This document shows, piece by piece, positions 1 to 5,936 of a stretch of DNA of 10,000 nucleotides; position 1 is the first letter of the stretch, and each line of letters opens with the position of its first letter. Below the pieces are notes generated by a model. The model did no database searches. It had not been told where the DNA came from and saw only the letters and a program-made list of their open reading frames with translations. Source of the stretch: Calditerrivibrio sp. (GTDB lineage Bacteria > Chrysiogenota > Deferribacteres > Deferribacterales > Calditerrivibrionaceae); NCBI GenBank assembly GCA_020217115.1, contig JAIWOA010000010.1, forward strand, positions 1 to 10,000, read 5' to 3'. The position numbers and the translations under genes are program-made.

Positions 1-24
1 GCCTATTTTTTGTTATCTTAATAA

Positions 25-855
25 CTATTTTAGGGCAGGTGGGAGATCAGATGTTCCATTATCAAATTGTCCAGCTTTCTGATAAAGAATTAAAAAACTT
101 ATTCTTCTATTTGCTGGATCGTTGGGATTATCTTTTACAATAGGCTTTGTAGCAGCATAGCCAGCAACTGAAGAGATCTTGTTTGGATCAAAACCATTTA
201 TAAGCAGTTCTGCTCTGGCAGCATTTGCCCTTTGTATAGAAAGATCCCAGTTACCATTCCTATCTCCCCTATATGTTGCAGCATCGGTATGGCCTTCTAT
301 AACTATTTTATTTGAAAGCTCATTTAGAGTGTTGCTCAAAACCTTTAAAATATCTTTACCATTTTTATTTAGAGATGAACTACCGCTGGAAAATATTGGG
401 TTACCTGATTTATCTATAATATCTATCCTTATCCCCTCAGGAGTTGTTGCAATAACTATCTGGTCAGAAAATTCCTGCAGCTGGGTTTTGACAACACCCA
501 TCAGGGACTCCTTAACCTTATCAGCGTTACCCTCTGTGGCAGCTGCTGCAATTTCAACCTCTATCTTTTCAACTATTTGAGATTCACCTTTTTTATCTTT
601 TTCAAAGGGCTTACCAGTTCCACCCTCCATGATTGAGCCACCAGCTTTTTCAAAAATTGAAAATGTTCTGAAATACATAGCTATCTTGGCTCTTTTTTCT
701 TCAGAGGTCATATTTAATAGCCACATAACAAGAAAGAAAGCCATCATGGCAGTAACAAAATCTGCGTAGGCTATCTTCCACGCACCACCATGGTGACCAC
801 CTTCTTCAACTTTTTTTACCTTTTTTATGATTATAGGCTTCTTTTCACCACTCAT
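25..855 (-). CDS. motB: Flagellar motor stator protein MotB
   Basis: MotB is the peptidoglycan-anchored half of the flagellar stator; with MotA it forms the ion channel that drives rotation. The 276-residue product has a basic, His/Gly-containing cytoplasmic N-terminus, one membrane segment at about residues 28-47, and Asp32 in the YADF context, the position of the essential proton-carrying Asp of E. coli MotB. A plug/linker region follows. A C-terminal OmpA-like peptidoglycan-binding domain spans about 150-262, with the GHTD motif at 188-191, the QRANAAR helix at 208-214 and NRR at 249-251. The Tyr after the TM-start region and the Asp32 context favour a proton rather than sodium stator, which is inferred. 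The start lies 7 bases after the motA stop, so the two genes are one transcript. The ribosome site upstream is weak (TAGGTTT), consistent with coupling to motA. Confidence 0.96.
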   Translation of the reverse strand: MSGEKKPIIIKKVKKVEEGGHHGGAWKIAYADFVTAMMAFFLVMWLLNMTSEEKRAKIAMYFRTFSIFEKAGGSIMEGGTGKPFEKDKKGESQIVEKIEVEIAAAATEGNADKVKESLMGVVKTQLQEFSDQIVIATTPEGIRIDIIDKSGNPIFSSGSSSLNKNGKDILKVLSNTLNELSNKIVIEGHTDAATYRGDRNGNWDLSIQRANAARAELLINGFDPNKISSVAGYAATKPIVKDNPNDPANRRISFLILYQKAGQFDNGTSDLPPALK

Positions 856-862
856 TTAAAAC

Positions 863-1717
863 CTATTTTATATTTTTTAGTTTTTCTTCAAGTTCTTCAA
901 AAGATGGTCTTGTCGAAGGTGGAACAGCTCTTCTTGCAAGCTCTATTGCAGCCTTTGGATCTGGAGTATTTACAAAAAATACAAGAGCCTCCTTGACTAC
1001 TCTAAAGACAAAAGCATTGAGGGTAACCTGGTTGTTTAGGGCCGTTGCAATAGGACCAACTATACCATAAGCAAGCAAAACCCCAAGGAACGTACCAACA
1101 AGGGCAGCTCCGATGTGGTGTCCTAAAACTTCAGGAGGTTCACTGATCAAACCCATCGTAATAACAACACCCATAACAGCAGCAACAATACCGAATGCTG
1201 GAAGACCATCTGCCATATTCTGTATTGAATGACCAGGCATATGCTCCTCTTTGTGTGATGTTTCTATATCAACTTCCATGAGGTTTTCAAGCTCGTGGGG
1301 TTGCATTACACCAGTTAGAATTACCTTCAGGTTATCACTTATAAAATGTAAAAGGTGGTGATTTTTTATAACTGTAGGATAATTATTAAATATTGGACTT
1401 TCTTTTGCATTTTCAACATCACTCTCAAGGGACAAAAGACCATTTTTCCTCGCTTTGAGAAACAACTCATATAATAACATCAAAAGATCCTCATATTCCT
1501 TTTTAGAAGGTGTTTTCCCTGTTAAAAAACTTTTAACCCCATTTATAATCAGCTTTATCAATGCAGGAGGAGAACCGACAATAAGAGCACCTAAAGCTGC
1601 TCCACCAATAATTATAAACTCAGATGGCTGAATAAGCATGTGTAAGTTACCACCTGCAATCAGATAACCCCCAAGAATAGATCCAATTACAACTATATAA
1701 CCTATTATCGCCGTCAT
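863..1717 (-). CDS. motA: Flagellar motor stator protein MotA
   Basis: MotA is the inner-membrane stator subunit that couples ion flow through MotA/MotB to torque on FliG. The 284-residue product is of the E. coli type in length and layout: two N-terminal membrane segments (about 2-21 and 33-52), a large cytoplasmic loop, and two more membrane segments (about 171-192 and 203-224). Residues at the numbers known to matter in E. coli are present: Arg90 and Glu98 (rotor interface) and Pro173 and Pro222 (channel). The first residues align with the family N-terminus, supporting the ATG at 1717. AAGGAG lies at 1729-1734, 11 bases upstream, a rather long spacing. It is the first gene of the motA-motB pair, and a sigma-28-like promoter lies upstream. 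Confidence 0.97.
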   Translation of the reverse strand: MTAIIGYIVVIGSILGGYLIAGGNLHMLIQPSEFIIIGGAALGALIVGSPPALIKLIINGVKSFLTGKTPSKKEYEDLLMLLYELFLKARKNGLLSLESDVENAKESPIFNNYPTVIKNHHLLHFISDNLKVILTGVMQPHELENLMEVDIETSHKEEHMPGHSIQNMADGLPAFGIVAAVMGVVITMGLISEPPEVLGHHIGAALVGTFLGVLLAYGIVGPIATALNNQVTLNAFVFRVVKEALVFFVNTPDPKAAIELARRAVPPSTRPSFEELEEKLKNIK

Positions 1718-1746
1718 CCTGCGAAACGCTCCTTAAAAAAATTTGT

Positions 1747-1775
1747 TTTATACAAAAAACAACACAGTCCTACAA
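1747..1775 (-). promoter_or_regulatory. Putative sigma-70-type promoter for motAB
   Basis: On the minus strand TTGTAG (1775-1770) and TATAAA (1752-1747) are separated by exactly 17 bases, a good vegetative promoter layout. It overlaps the -10 end of the sigma-28-like site by three bases, so the two sites would be alternatives or only one is real. In such AT-rich DNA, matches to TATAAT arise easily by chance. Confidence 0.35.
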
Positions 1776-1799
1776 TCGGTTAATTTTAAAAAAACATTA
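1773..1799 (-). promoter_or_regulatory. Putative sigma-28 (FliA) promoter for motAB
   Basis: Read on the minus strand, TAATGTTT (1799-1792) matches the FliA -35 consensus TAAAGTTT at 7 of 8 bases. It is followed by exactly 11 bases and then ACCGATTG (1780-1773), which carries the CCGAT core of the -10 consensus GCCGATAA (5 of 8). This is the right spacing and the right target, since stator genes are commonly late flagellar genes. The predicted leader to motA is about 50 bases. The -10 half is imperfect, so the assignment stays tentative. Confidence 0.5.
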
Positions 1800-1811
1800 A
1801 AAAAATTTTCA

Positions 1812-1840
1812 TTGATAAAATTCACTTATGGATATAATAA
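1812..1840 (+). promoter_or_regulatory. Putative promoter of the lemA-DUF2207-formyltransferase operon
   Basis: TTGATA at 1812-1817 is followed by a perfect TATAAT at 1833-1838 (15-base spacer) or the offset TAATAA at 1835-1840 (17-base spacer). Transcription from here would give a leader of about 30 bases to the ATG at 1877. This is the only plausible promoter for the three-gene operon, because the later genes overlap. AT-richness lowers confidence. Confidence 0.45.
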
Positions 1841-1876
1841 TATAAATAAAATTTTAAGTCAATGGAGAGTGAATAT

Positions 1877-2434
1877 ATGTCTTCTATTATTTCTATTTTT
1901 ATTATAGGCTTACTTGTAATAATTGCATCTATCGTAATTCTATACTACAACAAGCTGGTAACCCTAAAAAATATGATAGAGGAGGCATTTAGCAGTATAG
2001 ATATCCAGCTCAAAAGAAGATACGATCTGATACCAAACCTTGTTGAGACTGTAAAAGGTTATGCAAAACATGAAAGTTCTACATTAGAAAATGTTGTAAA
2101 ATTGAGGAATATAGCACAAACCTCAGAAACAATAACAGATAAAATAAAAAATGAAAACATGCTTACTACTGCATTAAAATCTCTTTTTGCAATAGCTGAA
2201 AGCTACCCTGATTTAAAAGCCAACGAAAATTTCCTTTCCTTACAAAACAGTCTTAACGAAATAGAGAACAACATACAGTCTGCAAGGCGATACTACAATG
2301 CCGTTGTCAAAGACTATAATACACTATGCGAAACTTTCCCATCTGTATTCATAGCAAAGATGTTTCATTTTAATAAGAAAGAATTTTTTACCATAGAAGA
2401 TGAGGAGAAAAAAAATATCAAGGTGTCATTTTGA
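1877..2434 (+). CDS. LemA family protein
   Basis: LemA proteins are small membrane-anchored helical proteins of unsettled function, often found beside DUF2207/TPM-type envelope proteins. The 185-residue product has a membrane segment at about residues 2-22. The family signature follows: YYNKLVTLKN, then the QLKRRYDLIPNLVE block and KGYAKHE, with the later YPDLKANENF and the RRYYNAVVKDYN helix. It is essentially full length for the family. I chose the ATG at 1877 because GGAGAG (1864-1869) lies 7 bases before it. An in-frame ATG at 1862 would add five residues and include that ribosome site in the coding part, so it is less likely. The stop overlaps the next gene's TTG start as TTGA. Confidence 0.93.
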   Translation: MSSIISIFIIGLLVIIASIVILYYNKLVTLKNMIEEAFSSIDIQLKRRYDLIPNLVETVKGYAKHESSTLENVVKLRNIAQTSETITDKIKNENMLTTALKSLFAIAESYPDLKANENFLSLQNSLNEIENNIQSARRYYNAVVKDYNTLCETFPSVFIAKMFHFNKKEFFTIEDEEKKNIKVSF

Positions 2435-4122
2435 TAAAAAAAATTATTCTCTTATTATTGTTACTCCCATTACATCTATATGCTGAATATTTTGATATAG
2501 AGAATTACGAAGTATACGTAAAAATAAACAAAGACTCCACACTGGAGATTACAGAAACTATCCTTGTAAATTTTCACTCCCAGAGGCATGGAATAATAAG
2601 AAAAATACCGATTGTATACGAACTTGACAAAATAAGTACAAATTTAGATAGATTAAATTTCGGTAGCAAAAACTATACCCTTAAACTATATGATATAGGG
2701 GTTGAATACCATAATTATAATGTATCACAAAATGGTAACTATATACATATAAAAATAGGAGATAAAAACAGATTTGTCAGTGGAATACAAAAATATACTA
2801 TAAAATATAAAATATATGGGGGAATAAATTTTTTTACCGATCACTCAGAACTTTACTGGAATATTATTGGACATGAATGGGATGTAAAAATAAAAAAGGG
2901 ATCCTTCTCTATTATATACCCTGAGGAGATATCCATACCAAAGGAGGATGTAATTGTTTTTTATGGACCTTATGGTAGTAACAAGCAGATAAATGAGATA
3001 GAGATCTCCTCAAAAGGTATACATGTAGATAATATACCACTATTATTGGAAGGCAATGGTGTAACAGTAGCTGTTAAATTTCCAAAAAATTATTTACAAA
3101 ATGGCTCTTTCTGGCTAAAACTCAAACTTTTCTACACAAATAATCCTTTAATAATTTTACCCCTTATTTCCCTCATTCTGTCACACATTGTATGGTTAAA
3201 ATTTGGAAGAGATAAAGATTTCATAAAAGTTGTTGAATATTTTCCTCCAGAAGACACAACACCTGCAGAAGCTGGGGTTATTATAGATGATTTGATTAAC
3301 AATAGGGATATAATATCCTTAATATACTACTGGGCTACAAAAGGTATTGTACGAATAGAGGAGATAGAAGGGGATGGTTTTTTAGAAAAAAATGATTATA
3401 TTATAACTAAATTAAAAGAACTGCCATCTAATGCAAAAAATCATGAAAAAATCATGTTTAACGGGTTATTCAACCTTAAAAATAATGTAGTGGTGTCATC
3501 TCTTAAAAATAATTTTTATCTAACTATGAAAGAGGTAAAGGAATCTTTGAACAGGGATATCGAAAATAGCGGACTATATTACAAAGACAGTAGAATCCTG
3601 AGAAACATATTTATAATATCTGGCATTCTCTTAGCTTTTTCAAGCTTTTACATTGCTCCAATCTTTGGTATATCTAATATGATTTATACCATCATTTCAG
3701 CATTTATAATTATAATATACGGTTTTTTCATGCCAAATAAAACAGTTGCTGGACTTGAAAAGTATAAAAAAATAGTAGGCTTTAAAGAGTTTTTAGATAA
3801 AACAGAAAAAGCAAAAATTCAATATCTAATGTCACAAAATCCCACTTTTTTTGAGACTACCCTACCCTATGCAATTTCATTTGGCATGGCTGATAGATGG
3901 ATAGAAAAGTTTAACGGTATACTAAAGGAACCACCTGACTGGTTTTTATCCCAAAACAGAGTATTCCATGTAAGCAATTTAAATAAATCGATTTCCAGCT
4001 CAATTAGTAGAATGAATAACTATTTTACATCCTCACCAAGCTCTGCAAAATCAGGGGGCAGTGGGTTCTCTGGGGGTGGATCTGGAGGAGGATTTGGGGG
4101 TGGTGGAGGCAGTAGTTGGTAA
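2431..4122 (+). CDS. DUF2207 domain membrane protein with glycine-rich tail
   Basis: A 563-residue predicted envelope protein of the DUF2207 family, whose function is unknown. It starts with a signal-like segment (residues 1-18). An extracytoplasmic beta-rich domain follows at about 19-235, typical of DUF2207 in its early VYVKINKDSTLEITET and HGIIRKIP blocks. There is a membrane segment at about 236-257, a cytoplasmic domain with TPAEAGVIIDD (277-287), two more membrane segments (about 391-433), and the conserved GFKEFLDKTEKAK and LPYAISFGM blocks. The last 23 residues are Gly/Ser-rich and end in SSW, as is common in this family. The start is TTG at 2431, inside the lemA stop (4-base overlap), with AAGGTG five bases upstream. 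It is translationally coupled to lemA, a recurrent partnership in bacteria. Confidence 0.9.
   Translation: MIKKIILLLLLLPLHLYAEYFDIENYEVYVKINKDSTLEITETILVNFHSQRHGIIRKIPIVYELDKISTNLDRLNFGSKNYTLKLYDIGVEYHNYNVSQNGNYIHIKIGDKNRFVSGIQKYTIKYKIYGGINFFTDHSELYWNIIGHEWDVKIKKGSFSIIYPEEISIPKEDVIVFYGPYGSNKQINEIEISSKGIHVDNIPLLLEGNGVTVAVKFPKNYLQNGSFWLKLKLFYTNNPLIILPLISLILSHIVWLKFGRDKDFIKVVEYFPPEDTTPAEAGVIIDDLINNRDIISLIYYWATKGIVRIEEIEGDGFLEKNDYIITKLKELPSNAKNHEKIMFNGLFNLKNNVVVSSLKNNFYLTMKEVKESLNRDIENSGLYYKDSRILRNIFIISGILLAFSSFYIAPIFGISNMIYTIISAFIIIIYGFFMPNKTVAGLEKYKKIVGFKEFLDKTEKAKIQYLMSQNPTFFETTLPYAISFGMADRWIEKFNGILKEPPDWFLSQNRVFHVSNLNKSISSSISRMNNYFTSSPSSAKSGGSGFSGGGSGGGFGGGGGSSW
4105..4118 (+). promoter_or_regulatory. 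Ribosome site for the formyltransferase-like gene, inside the DUF2207 glycine tail
   Basis: GGAGG at 4105-4109 is followed by 6 bases and the TTG at 4116-4118. The same bases encode part of the glycine-rich tail of the upstream protein. This site decides the TTG start, as no in-frame ATG lies nearby. Confidence 0.7.
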
Positions 4123-4988
4123 ATAAATTTGCAATTTTGACATCGGCGATTTTTGCATCAGAGCTTTTGCCAAAGCTTCTATCTGAAAAAATATATCCTG
4201 AAATATTTACCTACAAAAATGAATTACACAGAAAGTCATTGTACACTGACCTGGACAACTACTCATCATTTTTTAATATAACATACCTAGCAACAAACAG
4301 ATACTCACAAAATGAGAATTTATTTAATAAAAATAATTTTTCACATATTATTGCTATAGATTGGAATAAAGACTTTTTTGACAAAACTACAGACCAAGTA
4401 GTGATCTTCATGCAACCTTCCCTACTTCCAATGTATAGAGGTTATGGTGCTATATCAGAGCAGTTTTTAAACGGTGTATGCATTGGTGGAATAACATTCT
4501 ATTTACCAAATGATATTGTAGATGCAGGAGATATAGTATACCAAAGAGAAATTGAAATCGGTTTTGAAGATTATCCAGAAGATTACATAAGAAAACTTTG
4601 TGAAGAGACAGTGCAATTTATACATTATATAAAAGAGAATCAGGTCACAAGAACACCACAAAATGAAAACTATGCTTTTTCACTTAGTAGAATAAGGAGG
4701 AAGGATGGATTAATCAATTTTAGATCTGATTCACTATCAATTTACAACAAAATAAGGGCTTACAGCAAACCATATTTTGGAGCATTCTGTTTTATGTATA
4801 ATCAAAAGATAAATGTTTTCAGAGGTAAACCTGAAAAATGGCAGGGTATATATGGGAAATCTGGGGAGATTATAAATATTGATAAAAACGGTGTGGAAGT
4901 TGCCTGTGGGAGTGGAACTATTCTACTACAGGAGATAGAATTGCCAGATAGTATCAAACTTTCTAAAGGGGAAATATTTAATTCCTGA
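4116..4988 (+). CDS. Formyltransferase-like protein with altered catalytic residues
   Basis: This 290-residue protein has the two-domain build of methionyl-tRNA formyltransferase and the ArnA formyltransferase domain. The N-terminal formyl-transfer domain covers about residues 3-175 and includes SLLPMYRG (102-109) and DAGD (136-139). A C-terminal Formyl_trans_C-like domain covers about 186-285, with the recognisable RRKDGLINF, IRAYSKPYFGAF and late GKSGEII blocks. The family's catalytic Asn-x-His just before SLLP is here Phe98-Met99-Gln100; only the catalytic Asp (Asp136) remains. The N-terminal Gly-Thr of the family is also changed. It may therefore be inactive, a binding protein, or an enzyme of different chemistry; a standard initiator-tRNA role is unlikely. 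The TTG start at 4116 is supported by GGAGG at 4105-4109 and by alignment of the following residues with the family N-terminus. It overlaps the DUF2207 gene by 7 bases. Confidence 0.85.
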   Translation: MVNKFAILTSAIFASELLPKLLSEKIYPEIFTYKNELHRKSLYTDLDNYSSFFNITYLATNRYSQNENLFNKNNFSHIIAIDWNKDFFDKTTDQVVIFMQPSLLPMYRGYGAISEQFLNGVCIGGITFYLPNDIVDAGDIVYQREIEIGFEDYPEDYIRKLCEETVQFIHYIKENQVTRTPQNENYAFSLSRIRRKDGLINFRSDSLSIYNKIRAYSKPYFGAFCFMYNQKINVFRGKPEKWQGIYGKSGEIINIDKNGVEVACGSGTILLQEIELPDSIKLSKGEIFNS

Positions 4989-5008
4989 ATATTTCCTTTG
5001 ATTTTTTC
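4967..5008 (+). terminator. Rho-independent terminator of the lemA operon, overlapping the last codons
   Basis: GGAAATATT (4970-4978) pairs perfectly with AATATTTCC (4988-4996) across a 9-base loop, and the stem can extend by two G-U pairs and one A-U pair. The 3' arm runs into TTTGATTTTTTC, a U-rich tail. The stop codon TGA (4986-4988) of the formyltransferase-like gene lies at the loop/stem junction. The stem is AT-rich, so it is weaker than a classical terminator, but placement and U-run are good. Confidence 0.6.
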
Positions 5009-5067
5009 TATGGTTTTATTAAAATTGATATAGGTAGTAAAATATAAAAAATTAAAAAGGAGAACTT

Positions 5068-5481
5068 ATGAAAAAGTTTGCTTTAGTGGTAGGTGTGATA
5101 TCTATTTTTTCTATTTCCACAAATCTTTTTGCAGCGAATGATATAAAGGAGGGGTTGTGGGAAATCTCTTCTAAAATGGTGGTAAAAGGTATGAATATGC
5201 AGATCCCACCTGTAAAGTTTACTTCCTGTATAAAAAAAGATGAGCTTGTCCCTTCAGATCCTGCAGAAAAGACTAAAAATAACTGTAAAACCTACAATGT
5301 TAAAGTAACAGGGAATACGGTATCATGGGAATTATTATGTAAGAGCCCAGAAGGAGATATGAAGGGTAAAGGTGAGATCACATACAAAGGGACTTCTTTT
5401 AAAGGGAAGCTCAGTATATTCACTCAAGGGATGGAAATGAAACAGGAAATGGAAGGGAAATGGTTAGGTCCCTGTAAATAA
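5068..5481 (+). CDS. Exported DUF3617 family protein
   Basis: A 137-residue exported protein of the DUF3617 family, for which no function is established. It has a signal peptide at residues 1 to about 22 (basic MKK start, hydrophobic core, FAA end). The family pattern follows: EGLWEISSKM near the mature N-terminus, TSC at 52-54, a second Cys at 73, LLC at 89-91, a G-x-G-x-I-T-Y-x-G segment near 100-108, and the C-terminal GPC. The four mature cysteines (54, 73, 91, 136) could form two disulfides in the periplasm, which is inference. GGAGA at 5059-5063 stands five bases before the ATG. It is probably a single-gene unit, since a terminator precedes it and the next gene is convergent. Confidence 0.88.
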   Translation: MKKFALVVGVISIFSISTNLFAANDIKEGLWEISSKMVVKGMNMQIPPVKFTSCIKKDELVPSDPAEKTKNNCKTYNVKVTGNTVSWELLCKSPEGDMKGKGEITYKGTSFKGKLSIFTQGMEMKQEMEGKWLGPCK

Positions 5482-5511
5482 AAAGATACAGGAGGGTTAA
5501 CACCACTCCTG
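5470..5511 (-). terminator. Terminator of the bioF-to-epimerase transcript
   Basis: CAGGAG (5489-5494) and CTCCTG (5506-5511) form a stem that continues as GGT/ACC around a TAAC loop, with one bulged A at 5505. On the minus strand the stem is followed by TATCTTTTTATTTA, a U-rich tract. It lies 9 bases after the end of the epimerase gene. On the plus strand no T-run follows, so it should not stop the convergent DUF3617 transcript in the usual way. Its tail overlaps the last codons of that gene. Confidence 0.7.
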
Positions 5512-5520
5512 ATACAAATG

Positions 5521-5922
5521 TCAGTGCATACTCTGGGATAATTCTGTCAAGACACCATTGGTGCTCTTTGGATGTACAAATGCTATCAGCTTTTCATGGG
5601 CACCTACTTTTGGTTCACTGTCTATTAATTGGCAGCCACTCTCTTTTAACATATTTAGTGATTCTCTGATATTCTCTACTTCATATGCTATGTGATGGAT
5701 ACCCTCACCCTTTTTTTCGATAAATTTTGCAATTGGACTTTCTATAGAGGTTGGTTCTAAAAGCTCTATATTTGACTCCCCCACTTTGATGAATGCAACC
5801 CTAACTTTCTGAGATTCAACTTCTTCAAAATGATAAGGTTTTATACCAATTGATCCATAGAATTTTAACGCATCCTCAAGGGATTTTACAGCTATCCCAA
5901 CATGATCAATTTTATTAAGCAT
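5521..5922 (-). CDS. mce: Methylmalonyl-CoA epimerase
   Basis: The enzyme interconverts (R)- and (S)-methylmalonyl-CoA, linking propionyl-CoA and succinyl-CoA through the B12-dependent mutase. The 133-residue product is a normal-length vicinal-oxygen-chelate protein with two similar halves. Metal ligands expected from the family are visible: His7 in IDHVGIAV, Glu53 in NIELLEP, His77 in GIHHIAYEV and Glu127 in GVLTEL. The start is ATG at 5922 with an AAGGGGGTG ribosome site, 14 bases after the gatB stop, so it is the last gene of the transcript. No mutase or carboxylase gene is in the window. A related glyoxalase-superfamily activity cannot be excluded, but the motif pattern fits the epimerase well. 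Confidence 0.92.
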   Translation of the reverse strand: MLNKIDHVGIAVKSLEDALKFYGSIGIKPYHFEEVESQKVRVAFIKVGESNIELLEPTSIESPIAKFIEKKGEGIHHIAYEVENIRESLNMLKESGCQLIDSEPKVGAHEKLIAFVHPKSTNGVLTELSQSMH

Positions 5923-5936
5923 AACAACACCCCCTT

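Noticed and set aside
12..25. Hairpin GTTAT-CTTA-ATAAC just after motB, as a possible terminator.
   Set aside because: Only a 5-bp AT stem, and on the minus strand it is followed by a run of A rather than T, so it does not look like a terminator. The next gene may start just outside the window.
179..580. Plus-strand open frame of 133 codons opposite motB.
   Set aside because: It is antisense to a clearly conserved OmpA-type domain, has no recognisable motif and no ribosome site; it is a coding shadow.
4116..4988. Calling this gene fmt, the methionyl-tRNA formyltransferase.
   Set aside because: The catalytic Asn and His are replaced and the neighbours are envelope genes rather than def, priA or rsmB, so the name would overstate the evidence.
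4997..5067. A promoter for the DUF3617 gene, e.g. TTGATT at 4998 or TTGATA at 5025.
   Set aside because: No -10 box better than 3 of 6 falls at 16-18 bases from either, and TATAAA at 5043 has no matching -35. A promoter is expected here, but I cannot place it.
5489..5511. The convergent hairpin as a bidirectional terminator.
   Set aside because: The plus-strand side is followed by ATACAAATG with no T-run; only the minus-strand direction has a U-rich tail.
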